From an uncultured Phycisphaerales bacterium (GTDB lineage: Bacteria > Planctomycetota > Phycisphaerae > Phycisphaerales > SM1A02): 64,000 nucleotides of DNA. The DNA is taken from assembly GCA_905480395.1 (NCBI GenBank), contig CAJQQE010000015.1, forward strand, positions 58,341 to 122,340. Reading direction: 5' to 3'. Of the stretch, positions 28,446 to 37,355 are shown piece after piece (position 1 is the first letter of the stretch; every line of letters starts with the position of its first letter). The notes below the pieces were generated by a model. The model was not told the origin of the DNA. It saw nothing but the letters and a program-made list of their open reading frames with translations, and made no database searches. The position numbers and the translations under genes were made by a program.

Positions 28446-29360
28446 ATGGGTCGTCATCCGGGGCATGAGCGGCCCTCTTGGGCTAGATACGCCGTTTTAG
28501 GGCCGATGTTCTGCCTTCTCGTCCTTGGCCTGACGAGTTGCGATCAATACGACTCATCGACGCCTCCTGATGCTGGGCCAGTGACCGAAAAAATTGGGCC
28601 GAGCGGCGTTTTGGGCGATAAGAGTCCGGATAACGGAGTCTCCGGCGGCTCGAAAGACTCAGAACTCGCCAAGACGGCCCTGGGATTAATCGACGCCGGG
28701 CAATACGATCAGGCCGAACGCATCTTGAGCGTGGAGATCGAGGAGCACCCCGAGAACGACCGGCTCCGTTTCCTCTTGGGCATCGCGTTACAGAAGCAGA
28801 AGCGATATGCGCTCGCGATCGTTGAGCTTGATCGATCGCTCGTGTCCGGTGGGGAGTTTCGGGAGCGTCGGCATGCCGACCATTTTCGGGGCTGGTGCCT
28901 CTTTTACTTGGGCCGCCCCGAAGCCTCTGCGACCGCCTTCCGATCACATTTGAAGGTCGTTCCGGATGAGGCCGATTCTCACTTCGGACTCGGCGTCGCG
29001 CTCCTCGAGGTCGGGGATCCGGAGGCAGCGCTCCCGGCGTTCGAATCTGCGATTGCGATCAATGAGGGAAATCCGATTCGTCGCCGCGAACTCGCGAAGG
29101 CATTCATTCGTCGGGGTGACGCGTACTGGGCACTCGATCGAATTGAAGAAGCGCAAGCGTCCTTTCAAAAGGGCATCGTTCAGTTTCCGGATCACTACGA
29201 AGGTTGGGCGAAAATCGCGAGGGCGATGGACCGGCTCGGTGATGGCGAGCGTGCTGAGCGGGCGAGGTACGAGGAACGGCAGGCGAGAATCAGGGTTGGT
29301 GCGCCACTGGACGACGCCGATGCGACGTCGGACCCGAGCCCGTCGGAGGCTTCGCCATGA
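28446..29360 (+). CDS. TPR lipoprotein
   Basis: 304 aa from ATG 28446, with GGGAAGGA directly upstream. The N-terminus is a lipoprotein signal (AVLGPMFCLLVLGLTSC, lipobox LTSC). A low-complexity linker precedes six or so TPR-like helix pairs (LAKTALGLIDAGQYDQAERIL, HFRGWCLFYLGRPEASATAF, HFGLGVALLEVGDPEAALPAF). Tetratricopeptide repeats bind partner proteins. The 3' end overlaps the UnbV lipoprotein gene by ATGA, so the two are probably cotranslated partners, just as the pentaheme-TPR protein is paired with its own UnbV protein 8 kb upstream. Confidence 0.82.
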   Translation: MGRHPGHERPSWARYAVLGPMFCLLVLGLTSCDQYDSSTPPDAGPVTEKIGPSGVLGDKSPDNGVSGGSKDSELAKTALGLIDAGQYDQAERILSVEIEEHPENDRLRFLLGIALQKQKRYALAIVELDRSLVSGGEFRERRHADHFRGWCLFYLGRPEASATAFRSHLKVVPDEADSHFGLGVALLEVGDPEAALPAFESAIAINEGNPIRRRELAKAFIRRGDAYWALDRIEEAQASFQKGIVQFPDHYEGWAKIARAMDRLGDGERAERARYEERQARIRVGAPLDDADATSDPSPSEASP

Positions 29361-31135
29361 CTCCTCGTCATCTCTCTGGAGGATCAATCTGTGGTGCCTT
29401 CGGCGTCGTCTCGATCGGGATGACCCTGGTGCTGATGACCACAGGTTGCGATCAGGCGCCTTCGCCGCCGGCGACTGGCGGTGAATCCGAAGATCTTGGT
29501 TCACCAACGGACGCGGAGCCGGCATCGTCCACCAGCGCTACCTCCAGTGATTCGATTCGATTGCGAGATTCGTCCCGGGCTGCCGGGCTGGCGAACGTGC
29601 GTACCACCAGCGGACGCGACCCTTCAACCCAGATCGTCGAAGTCAAAGGCGGCGGACTCGGGTTGATCGACTTCGATCAGGACGGCGACTTGGATCTGAT
29701 CGTCCCGAACGGGGCGACGCTCGAATCACCAGAGGCGGGACCAGGGGCTCGACTGCTCCGGAACTTATCCGAGCAGGGACGGCTTGCCTTCGAGGATGCA
29801 ACCGAGGGAAGCGGCCTCGAAGGTCATCGCGCCTGGAGTTTCGGTGTCGCGGTCGGCGATGTGAATGCGGATGGTCGGGACGATTTGTTGATTGGAACCC
29901 TCGGTGTGGATCGCCTTTGGCTCAATCAGGGCGGCGGACGTTTTACCGATGCCACGGCCGCCTGGGGCCTCGACGATGACGATGGTTGGACGACTTCGTT
30001 GGGGCTGGGGGATCTTGATGGAGATGGTGATCTCGATTTGGTCGCGGTGGGCTATCTCGAGTTTGATCCTGCCGATCCACTGCCGACTTCGAATTTTCGA
30101 GGCATCGAGGTACTTTCGGGGCCGCGAGGTATTCCCGCCCGTGGGGATCGTTGGTACGAGAACCTCGGGGATCGCTTCGAACGACGCGAGATGAATGCGG
30201 CGCCCAGATTCGGCCTCAACCTGGCGATTCTAGATTTCGACGGCGATGGGCGTCAGGACGTCTTGGTGGGGAACGACAGTCAGGGAAACCAACTGCATCG
30301 GAATCTCGGCGATTGGAAATTTGAAGAGATCGGGGTCCGAAGCGGTGCGGCGACCAATCAAGAAGGGGAGGCCCAGGCCACCATGGGGATGGCGATCGGG
30401 GATGTTGATGGTAATGGGACGCCCGATGTTTTCTCCACGAACTTCTCGAGTGATACCAACACCCTTCATGCGAACCTAGACGGCTTCTTTGATGACCGGA
30501 CCCGTCGTTTGGGGCTGGCCGAAGGGTCTCGGCAGCAACTGGGCTGGGCGACCGAGTTCGCGGATCTCGACCACGACGGTGACGAGGATGTTCTGGTGTT
30601 TAACGGTCATGTTTATCCACAGGCCACCATCGAGCGAATGGACAGTCCCTACGCGCAGCCCCCCGGTGTCTGGCGGCGAGATGCGAATCGATTCGTGTTC
30701 GTCGATCCAACCAAGGATGACTTCGCCGAGTTTGTGGCGGAGAACCCCTGGCTGCTCGAAGCGCATCGCGACCGGGCCGCGGTCTTCACAGACTTTGATC
30801 TCGACGGCGACGTCGATATCGCCGTGGTGGAATTGAATGGGCCCCTCCGGTTGCTCGAGAATCTTCACAACCAGAACGACGACTGGGTCGTGATCCAGCC
30901 GGTTCCTGCGCTGGGGGCGGAGGTGCGTCTCCGGGCTGGCGAGTCGACGCAGTCTCGGTGGATCAGAGGAGGGGGGCCTTTTCAGTCCACGGCATCCCCC
31001 GAGGCACACTTCGGCCTCTCGGAAAAAGATCAGTCGCGACCACTGGTGGCAGAAGTGCGGTGGCCCGACGGCGTCTCGCAAACCGTCGCGGTCGAACCGG
31101 GAACCCGAACTCGAATCATCCGGAGCGAACCATGA
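29357..31135 (+). CDS. ASPIC/UnbV FG-GAP lipoprotein
   Basis: 592 aa. Lipoprotein signal at the N-terminus (VSIGMTLVLMTTGCDQ). FG-GAP/VCBS repeats follow through the centre (DFDQDGDLDLIVPNG, DVNADGRDDLLIG, DLDGDGDLDLVAVG, DFDGDGRQDVLVGND, DLDHDGDEDVLVFNG). The C-terminal ASPIC/UnbV domain has 'GAEVRLRAGESTQSRWIRGGG', 'AHFGLSE' and 'EVRWPDGVSQ'. It is paralogous to the protein at 21647 but lipid-anchored. It overlaps the TPR lipoprotein gene upstream and a small putative regulator downstream by 4 bases each. Confidence 0.85.
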   Translation: MTPRHLSGGSICGAFGVVSIGMTLVLMTTGCDQAPSPPATGGESEDLGSPTDAEPASSTSATSSDSIRLRDSSRAAGLANVRTTSGRDPSTQIVEVKGGGLGLIDFDQDGDLDLIVPNGATLESPEAGPGARLLRNLSEQGRLAFEDATEGSGLEGHRAWSFGVAVGDVNADGRDDLLIGTLGVDRLWLNQGGGRFTDATAAWGLDDDDGWTTSLGLGDLDGDGDLDLVAVGYLEFDPADPLPTSNFRGIEVLSGPRGIPARGDRWYENLGDRFERREMNAAPRFGLNLAILDFDGDGRQDVLVGNDSQGNQLHRNLGDWKFEEIGVRSGAATNQEGEAQATMGMAIGDVDGNGTPDVFSTNFSSDTNTLHANLDGFFDDRTRRLGLAEGSRQQLGWATEFADLDHDGDEDVLVFNGHVYPQATIERMDSPYAQPPGVWRRDANRFVFVDPTKDDFAEFVAENPWLLEAHRDRAAVFTDFDLDGDVDIAVVELNGPLRLLENLHNQNDDWVVIQPVPALGAEVRLRAGESTQSRWIRGGGPFQSTASPEAHFGLSEKDQSRPLVAEVRWPDGVSQTVAVEPGTRTRIIRSEP

Positions 31136-31566
31136 AGGAGAAAACCGGCCCAGAGAAGTCATCGGAACGCTTCGAGACGGACTGCCTTCAGCACTTCGCG
31201 GCCTTGGTCGAAAGTGTCGGCGTCAAGCGTTTCAGCGCGGCGATGGATCTTTCTACCCGACAGGTAAACCGGATTCTGAACGCCGCCCAACCCAACCCGA
31301 TCGAACGACTGATCAAATCCCTTCAGTCGGCCGACGTGGAGGTGGGTGATCGAACGCTGGACTTCCTCTGCGGCGAGATGGGTGGTCACTTCGTCCGATC
31401 GATCAACAATGATGACGCGATACTCAATGCCGTGAAGGAATGCGCCGAAGCGATCGCCGCGATCAGCGACGGAAAAGTCGATGAGTCAGACCGGCGTGAG
31501 ATTCGCGAAGCCATCAGCGCCCTCGAGAGTGTGCTCTCGGTACCCAGTTCGAGTCGGAAGACCTGA
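31132..31566 (+). CDS. Small HTH-like protein of the UnbV operon
   Basis: 144 aa. ATG 31132 overlaps the UnbV stop (ATGA); a longer frame upstream lies inside the UnbV gene and is not used. Residues 25-50 (GVKRFSAAMDLSTRQVNRILN) look like a helix-turn-helix of the phage Cro/CII kind, followed by an all-helical C-terminal half (NAVKECAEAIAAISDG). There is no signal peptide, so it is probably cytoplasmic. It may regulate the operon or couple it to another process. The family is not recognised with confidence. Confidence 0.6.
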   Translation: MKEKTGPEKSSERFETDCLQHFAALVESVGVKRFSAAMDLSTRQVNRILNAAQPNPIERLIKSLQSADVEVGDRTLDFLCGEMGGHFVRSINNDDAILNAVKECAEAIAAISDGKVDESDRREIREAISALESVLSVPSSSRKT

Positions 31567-31583
31567 TTCGGACTCGAAGCCGG

Positions 31584-32987
31584 TCAGAGCAGGGGCGAGA
31601 GCAGGCCCGCGGCGTTCTCGGCGAGACGGGTCTTGGTACTGCGTTTGTTCCAAGTGGCCGGATTGACCAACTCACTGGCATCGATGTACGACTGTTGCAG
31701 GAATCGGAGTTGGCTGGTGAAGTTCTGGTCGTAGACGTAGAGTCCCGCCTCGAAGTTGAGGAACAGGCTGCGTCGATCGAGATTCGCGCTGCTCACCAGA
31801 CCGATATCAGAATCCAGCGTGATGGTCTTGGCGTGAAGCAGGCCGCCTTTGAATTCGTGAATCTGAACCCCAGACTCGAGAAGCGTGCCATAGCTTGATC
31901 GACTGGCGAGGCCGACGAGATAAGAGTCATTGCGGGCGGGTACGACGAGATGGACGTCAACCCCACGTCTTGCCGCGGTCGCCAGGTTCACGACGGTGGC
32001 GTTGTCCGGGACGAAGTACGGCGTGGTGATGACGAGTTGGACCTTGGCTTCGTGGATGAAAGACTGCAGTCCTTGAGTCGCCGCCATATTTTGAAAGTTC
32101 GGGCCGGTTCCGAACGCTTGAGCCGCGACGCCGTTCGGCCGCACCGGGACGGGCGTCATCAACAGCTCAATGAGTGACTCATCGGTGTCCAGATACCAAT
32201 CCTCGACGAAGAGCAGGTGCAGTTCCTTGGCTGCTGGTCCCTGGAGGCGAACGGCACAGTCAACCCACGGCGCGAACTTGGGCTTCGGTGCGAAATTCGC
32301 CTGCGCCATGTTCTGGCTCCCGGTCCACGCGAGTTCGCGGTCGATCACTACGATTTTGCGGTGATTGCGGAGGTCGATCCGGGAAAACAGGGCGCGAACC
32401 GCGTTGGCGGGAAGGGCATCGACGATGGTCACACCGCCCGCTCGCATCTTCTGGCAGAGGTTGGACTTGAGGAATGCCTTGCTTCCCACCGCGTCGACGA
32501 GGACTCGGCATTGGACACCCCGAGTGGTGGCCTCGATCAGGGCCTCGCCGATTTTGACGCCCGCCGCATCATCGAGCCAGATGAAGAACTCGAGATGACA
32601 GTGCTCTTGGGCCGCCTTGATGTCGGCCTCGAGTCCGCGGAGAATCAGATCCGTATCGCTGAAGAGCTCGATTTCATTGCCGAGGACCGGGCCAGAATTG
32701 CTGACGAGTTCGGCGAGTCGTGCGATGCGAAGCGATGTGGAATCGAGAGATCCGATGGCGCACGTGCCGGGGTCCGCATTGGCGTGGACTTCGGGCCGCG
32801 CGAGGGCGTCGATGATCCGGCCATGCCTCGCGATTCGTTCGCGGCCGAATCGAGTCTCACCGACCAGTAGGTAGATGACGCTCCCGGCGACCGGGATCGC
32901 AAGGAGGAGGATGATCCAGCTGAGCCTCGTCGATGGTTCGATGCGCCGACGGCTGAGAACCATGATGACCAGACCGACTCGAAACAC
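31584..32987 (-). CDS. cls: Cardiolipin synthase / phospholipase D family protein
   Basis: 467 aa, GTG start; the frame continues upstream for about 30 codons but offers no standard start. Two membrane segments at the N-terminus (VGLVIMVLS and LSWIILLLAIPVAGSVIYLLVG) match bacterial Cls. The two HKD motifs H-x-K-x4-D are present as HRKIVVID followed by 'LAWTGSQN', and HAKTITLD followed by 'IGLVSSANLD'. It should condense two phosphatidylglycerol molecules (or PG with another phospholipid) at the inner membrane. It is convergent with the UnbV operon, with 17 bases between the stops. Confidence 0.9.
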   Translation of the reverse strand: MFRVGLVIMVLSRRRIEPSTRLSWIILLLAIPVAGSVIYLLVGETRFGRERIARHGRIIDALARPEVHANADPGTCAIGSLDSTSLRIARLAELVSNSGPVLGNEIELFSDTDLILRGLEADIKAAQEHCHLEFFIWLDDAAGVKIGEALIEATTRGVQCRVLVDAVGSKAFLKSNLCQKMRAGGVTIVDALPANAVRALFSRIDLRNHRKIVVIDRELAWTGSQNMAQANFAPKPKFAPWVDCAVRLQGPAAKELHLLFVEDWYLDTDESLIELLMTPVPVRPNGVAAQAFGTGPNFQNMAATQGLQSFIHEAKVQLVITTPYFVPDNATVVNLATAARRGVDVHLVVPARNDSYLVGLASRSSYGTLLESGVQIHEFKGGLLHAKTITLDSDIGLVSSANLDRRSLFLNFEAGLYVYDQNFTSQLRFLQQSYIDASELVNPATWNKRSTKTRLAENAAGLLSPLL

Positions 32988-33129
32988 AAACTCGGCGACG
33001 ATCAGTATCTCGCCGACAAAGTTCGACGTACTCAGAAGATTGAGAACGTTTTCAAAGATGCGTCGTCTTTCTTGATGGGTTCATCGACCGTGAACCGGGA
33101 AAATTCCTGCGTAGATCAAGGCGATCGGC

Positions 33130-33594
33130 TCAGATGATCTCGAGGATTTCGAATTGCGTGGGTCCCTTGGGAAGATCCACGCGGACGATGTCGCCCACTC
33201 TCGCTTTCATCAGGCCTGAGCCGAGCGGGCTGGTGGTCGTCACTTCGATGTAGTCGAGGGAAAGGTCGTTGCTGGCCGTGCCGACGATCTTGTACAAATC
33301 TTCGTCGCCATTCCCGACCTCTTTCAGTCGCACCGTGGCGCCGACGAAGACCACATCGTCGGGAATGTCCATGTGGTCGGTGACCTGGGCCGTCTCGAGA
33401 CGTTCTTGAAGTTGCTTGATCCGCTCGTTGTTGAAGGCCTGATCCTCGCGGGCCGCGTGGTATTCCGCGTTTTCCTTGAGGTCTCCGAGTGCCCGAGCCT
33501 CGGCGATTCGCAGGATGATTTCCTTCCCCCGAATATGAAGTTCTTTCAGATCGGACTCGATCTTGTCCTTGTCGGCCTGGGTGATGAATTCCAT
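33130..33594 (-). CDS. greA: Transcript cleavage factor GreA
   Basis: 154 aa from ATG 33594 with GGAG 8 bases upstream. The N-terminal coiled coil carries the tip sequence '[14 protein letters not shown]', whose acidic residues enter the RNA polymerase secondary channel and stimulate cleavage of backtracked RNA. The C-terminal globular domain has 'ATVRLKEVG' and '[14 protein letters not shown]'. The much longer open frame upstream overlaps the membrane-protein gene antiparallel to its coding sense and is not used. It is typically a free-standing gene. Confidence 0.96.
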   Translation of the reverse strand: MEFITQADKDKIESDLKELHIRGKEIILRIAEARALGDLKENAEYHAAREDQAFNNERIKQLQERLETAQVTDHMDIPDDVVFVGATVRLKEVGNGDEDLYKIVGTASNDLSLDYIEVTTTSPLGSGLMKARVGDIVRVDLPKGPTQFEILEII

Positions 33595-33670
33595 CTTCGT
33601 CTCCGGGCGGATCGCGGTCAGCGGGATCCATCTGGGGGGGGAGCGGCGAGAATCGCAGCGGGTGAAGAAA

Positions 33671-33691
33671 GCCTCGCCCGGAGGGCGAGGC
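33671..33691 (-). terminator. Rho-independent terminator between the membrane protein gene and greA
   Basis: Stem GCCTCGCCC with GGGCGAGGC and a three-base loop, followed on the minus strand by TTTCTTC. It lies 26 bases after the stop at 33717, which suggests greA has its own promoter. Confidence 0.75.
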
Positions 33692-33716
33692 CATAGTCGA
33701 ACGACTTTGAAGCAGG

Positions 33717-34403
33717 CTACCGGCTTGGTCCGGGATCCGCCACTTTTATCGAAGGTCGTGGCGAGAATGCGGCCCACCAGAGGACCACCGCAACCGCCAA
33801 TTCGACGATCGGAAACTGCCACGCGCCAGGCGGTGGCGCCGCCGGTCCCCCTGAGGCGAGGAGCCATATCTGTGACAGAGGTGAGATCTTCGCCACGATT
33901 GGCGGGAGGGCGAGACTGTTTGAGAGGAGTGGAGGGAGACCGAGCCAGAGGACGAGCAGCAGCATCATCCAGATGCGGATCATCCCTTCCTTCGCGGTCG
34001 CGATCGCGACCGCGCCGCCGGTGATCAGCAGCCAGATGATGCCGTGAGTATCGATGAGCAGCGTCCGGGCGATCGGCCACGAGGTGACGAGGCGTAACGG
34101 CCAGAGCAGCACTTGGAGCAGTGCGGTCAACGTGGCGGCGTCTAGCAGGGCTGATGCGAGCGGACGCCTCGGGATCTCGCTGGACAGTCGTAGCAGCGGC
34201 CAACCGATCAGGCCGCCGATGACCAGCGAGACCAGAAGCATCCTCGCCGCGGGGGTATAGACCGAAGAACTCGGTTGCAGTGGCGGTTCCAACCCCATCG
34301 CAAAGACCCACGACACCATGATCCAGCCGCTCGCCGCGAAGACGAGTCCCCGCGGGATTGGGAGTGGCGGGGATGGGTGATTCAACGGCATTCGATCGAG
34401 CAT
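33717..34403 (-). CDS. Integral membrane protein of unknown function
   Basis: 228 aa (or 224 from the ATG at 34391). Six hydrophobic segments span most of the length ([96 protein letters not shown]). I see no motif. It lies 41 bases downstream of the FtsQ-like gene on the same strand and may belong to that operon. Confidence 0.6.
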   Translation of the reverse strand: MLDRMPLNHPSPPLPIPRGLVFAASGWIMVSWVFAMGLEPPLQPSSSVYTPAARMLLVSLVIGGLIGWPLLRLSSEIPRRPLASALLDAATLTALLQVLLWPLRLVTSWPIARTLLIDTHGIIWLLITGGAVAIATAKEGMIRIWMMLLLVLWLGLPPLLSNSLALPPIVAKISPLSQIWLLASGGPAAPPPGAWQFPIVELAVAVVLWWAAFSPRPSIKVADPGPSR

Positions 34404-34444
34404 ACCGGGGTCGTCGTTCGGCGTCTTGGGTGGCCCGGTCCGCG

Positions 34445-35383
34445 CTATCGGCTGGCTGGATGGCCGTATACGAGGTCGGCATTTCCGGTCCGAATGTCAA
34501 CGAGGCCACTGGTATCGAGGGCGTCAATCTCCACGAGATAGTCGAGCATCTTCATCTTGTCCCGCGTGCTGACCTCGGCAATCGTGGCGTTGCCGGGCGG
34601 TCGTCCCCAGTTGATCGTGCTTCGCTGGGTCCGGAGGTCCAACTCGCGATCTTCGAGATACCGTCGAACGTCAATCGATTCGATCAGTCCGTACCACTCG
34701 GCGTTTCGAATCTGGGCATGGAGGGACAAGGCGGCGTCGACGTCGTCTCCCCAGCGATCGCCCGGAGCGGGTGGCGTCGATCGACTCGCGCCCTTGATCA
34801 CCGGAAACTCTGACAGTCCGTTGGTGAGAACCGGATAGTCGATCTCAAGTCGACGACCTCTGGAATCAACGAGGAATGATCGCTGTTCGCCGCCGGGCAG
34901 CACCCCTCGCACCAAAGCGGCGGGGATAACCCACGTGGCATCGATCCTCACGGTCCGGGGGCCAGTCCATTGGATCTGGTCGATTGACTCGAACCAGCCG
35001 GTTCGCTCCAACGCTTTTTTTGATCTTTCGAGGCCTGACCGCAATGCCGGTGAGCGATCCTCACCGATCGAGGATCGGACGGTGTTGGCGAGTTCGTCCT
35101 GAAGTACGTCATCACCGATCATCCAATCGGGTGCCGCGGCGAACGTGACGTCGATCGGCATCTCGATGGCGAGGTCTCGGGCCATCGCTCGTTGCCGCAG
35201 ACTGGGAATCCCCAGCACGCCGCCCGCGGTGATGAATCCAAGAAGCAAAAACCAGCCCACGATTCGGCATCCAAGCAGCCCGCGAGGGCCGAGGCGATTG
35301 GTGAGTCTGGCCAGCAGACCTTCGCCACTGGCGGATGAGCGGGACGATGAACGTTTTGATCCGGTGGAACGTCTGGCAGCCAT
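34445..35383 (-). CDS. FtsQ-like POTRA-domain membrane protein
   Basis: 312 aa. A basic Ser-rich cytoplasmic tail of about 40 residues precedes one membrane segment ([18 protein letters not shown]). A periplasmic region follows with POTRA-like features ('[35 protein letters not shown]', with '[11 protein letters not shown]' after it). This is the topology of FtsQ/DivIB, and the gene follows murC-murB-ddl in the order seen in division clusters. The call rests on position and topology; sequence similarity is weak. No ftsA or ftsZ follows; greA and a membrane protein do. Confidence 0.6.
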   Translation of the reverse strand: MAARRSTGSKRSSSRSSASGEGLLARLTNRLGPRGLLGCRIVGWFLLLGFITAGGVLGIPSLRQRAMARDLAIEMPIDVTFAAAPDWMIGDDVLQDELANTVRSSIGEDRSPALRSGLERSKKALERTGWFESIDQIQWTGPRTVRIDATWVIPAALVRGVLPGGEQRSFLVDSRGRRLEIDYPVLTNGLSEFPVIKGASRSTPPAPGDRWGDDVDAALSLHAQIRNAEWYGLIESIDVRRYLEDRELDLRTQRSTINWGRPPGNATIAEVSTRDKMKMLDYLVEIDALDTSGLVDIRTGNADLVYGHPASR

Positions 35384-35431
35384 ATCGTTTTGAATCGACC
35401 GTTCAGCGGTTCGAACCGCAGAATCTGATGA

Positions 35432-36370
35432 TCAAGATCCTGAACTTCCACGGGCGAGGGCGAATTCTGTCAGTCGGCGGCAGAGTTCGATCATGTCGAT
35501 TCCGCGGGCGGCGGCGGCCATTGGAACCAGCGAATGCGAGGTCATGCCGGGGATCGTGTTCACCTCAAGCAGCCATGCTCGCGCCCCCTCGGCCGCCGAG
35601 TCGTCGAGGAGCCAGTCCACCCGAGCCACGTCCCGGCAACCCAGGGCGTGGAAGATCCTCTGGGAATCACTGGCCATCTGAGCCTCGATTCCTTCCGGGA
35701 GCGGTGGGGAAACGGTGTATCGAGTGTCATTTCGGAGGTACTTCGCGTCGTAGTCGTAAAAACCACCGCTCACCTCGATCTCGACTGGAGGCAGCGTGTC
35801 GCCGCCCAGAACGGTCACCGTCAGTTCACGGCCAGAAACGTACGCCTCGGCCATGACCCGATCGTGCGACGATCGGAGTTCGTCGAGGATGGGGGCGAGG
35901 TCGGCGAGATCGGTGACCATCCGAACGCCGACACTCGAGCCTTCGTCAATGGGTTTGAGAACGAAAGGGGGTTGAAGATCGACGGTGCCGATCTGCGGAA
36001 CCACACACGCGGTGGGGGTGCGAACGCCGATGGCCATCGCTTTTGACTTGGTGGCCATCTTGTCCATGGCCAGGGCGGAGGCTTCGGGTCCACTTCCGAC
36101 GTACGGGATACCGATCTCGTCGAGGGACGCCTGGAGCTCGCCACCTTCTCCCCAGCTTCCGTGGAGCACTGGATAGATGACTTCGGCGCGATCCCGCTGA
36201 AGGAGGCTGGCCAGCGCCGCGGTGTCCGGGCGATCAATGACATGGTCGGTCACCGTGAATTCTGGGATCTTTCGGAGCGCGGTCGTGACCTGTTCGCCCG
36301 ACTGCAGGCTGACTGGTCGTTCGGCGTCGGGGCCACCCATGAGGACCGTGATGCGTCGGGGTTCAAGCAT
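35432..36370 (-). CDS. ddl: D-alanine--D-alanine ligase
   Basis: 312 aa from ATG 36370; the open frame upstream runs into murB. ATP-grasp enzyme joining two D-Ala for peptidoglycan precursor synthesis. Seen: N-terminal 'ITVLMGGPDAERPVSLQSG', 'YPVLHGSWGEGGELQ', the ATP-grasp core 'PPFVLKPIDEGSSVGV', 'EAYVSGRELTVTVLGG', and the C-terminal 'VDWLLDD' and 'LLEVNTIPGMTSHSL'. It lies 34 bases after murB in a mur operon. Confidence 0.94.
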   Translation of the reverse strand: MLEPRRITVLMGGPDAERPVSLQSGEQVTTALRKIPEFTVTDHVIDRPDTAALASLLQRDRAEVIYPVLHGSWGEGGELQASLDEIGIPYVGSGPEASALAMDKMATKSKAMAIGVRTPTACVVPQIGTVDLQPPFVLKPIDEGSSVGVRMVTDLADLAPILDELRSSHDRVMAEAYVSGRELTVTVLGGDTLPPVEIEVSGGFYDYDAKYLRNDTRYTVSPPLPEGIEAQMASDSQRIFHALGCRDVARVDWLLDDSAAEGARAWLLEVNTIPGMTSHSLVPMAAAARGIDMIELCRRLTEFALARGSSGS

Positions 36371-36404
36371 TGCTGGATGGTCGCATGACGCGACGTCCTT
36401 TCGA

Positions 36405-37355
36405 TCAATCCGGCGAGTTGGACTGGTCTCGTCGCCAAACGACGACTTCCCGTTGGAGTTCGATACCGCAAGCGTCGAAGACCCGGCGACGCACGAGATC
36501 TCCGAGCTCAATCGCATCCCGGGCTTTTCCGCCGCGATCGATCGTGATGAAGTTGGCGTGTCGCGAGGAGACCTCCGCGGTGCGGAGTCGCAACCCCTTG
36601 AGACCGGCTTGGTCAATAAGTTTGCCCGCCGAGATTCGCTCGCCGGTCGAGGGGTCGTCGGGGTTGCGGAACATACAGCCTGCTGACTTTTCGGCCAACG
36701 GTTGGGTTCGCTTCTTGTAGGCGGCGATCTCCTTGATTCGGGTTCGCAGCGCGATCGGGTCGGTTGGTTCGACCTTGAAGGCCGCCCAAAGCACCACCGG
36801 ATCAATGATGTTGGTTCGGCGGTACTCGAATCGAAGTTCACTGGCCGGATAGACCTTCACGTCGCCTCGAGCATCGAGGCAGGCCACCGCATGAACCGCA
36901 TCGCCGATTTCTCCGAAGGCGCCTCCCGCGTTCATTCGAATCGCGCCTCCGATCGAAGCCGGAACGCCCATCAGCGGCTCAAGTCCGGCAAGCCCAGTTC
37001 TGGAGAGCGTCATCAAGGTCCGAGAGAGATCAGCCCCGGCACCCACGCGAACAAGTTCGACATTGCCATCGACGTTGGTCTCGAGCGACTTAAATGGTGC
37101 CTGGTCGAGTCGTACGACGATGCCGGAAACCCCATCGTCATCGACCAGAAGATTGGCGCCTTCGCCCATGATTCGAAGCGGGGTATCGATCTGTCGGCAC
37201 CGCCGAATGAGCTCGGCGAGCGCATCGATGGTGTTTGGTCGGATCAGGAAATCGGCGGTTCCACCGGTGCAGAACCAACTCGAAACGCCGATCGGGGCGT
37301 CCGCCTCGACTTGGACGTCGAGGTCGCCAAAGAGGCTTCGAGAGGTCCGAATCAC
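36405..37355 (-). CDS. murB: UDP-N-acetylenolpyruvoylglucosamine reductase
   Basis: 316 aa, GTG start overlapping the murC stop (GTGA). FAD enzyme reducing the enolpyruvyl group to make UDP-MurNAc. Motifs: 'LRIMGEGANLLV', 'GLAGLEPLMGVPASIGGAIRMNAGG', 'LAEKSAGCMFRNP' and 'GLKGLRLRTAEVSSRHANFI'. At the proton-donor position the family has Ser or Cys; here it is Cys in AGCMFRNP. The protein looks like the shorter type IIa form. It lies between murC and ddl. Confidence 0.95.
   Translation of the reverse strand: MIRTSRSLFGDLDVQVEADAPIGVSSWFCTGGTADFLIRPNTIDALAELIRRCRQIDTPLRIMGEGANLLVDDDGVSGIVVRLDQAPFKSLETNVDGNVELVRVGAGADLSRTLMTLSRTGLAGLEPLMGVPASIGGAIRMNAGGAFGEIGDAVHAVACLDARGDVKVYPASELRFEYRRTNIIDPVVLWAAFKVEPTDPIALRTRIKEIAAYKKRTQPLAEKSAGCMFRNPDDPSTGERISAGKLIDQAGLKGLRLRTAEVSSRHANFITIDRGGKARDAIELGDLVRRRVFDACGIELQREVVVWRRDQSNSPD

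Noticed and set aside
33595..34527. Long N-terminal extension of greA
   Set aside because: It runs through the membrane-protein gene in a different frame and is Arg/Ala/Pro-rich; GreA homology starts exactly at ATG 33594 with GGAG upstream.
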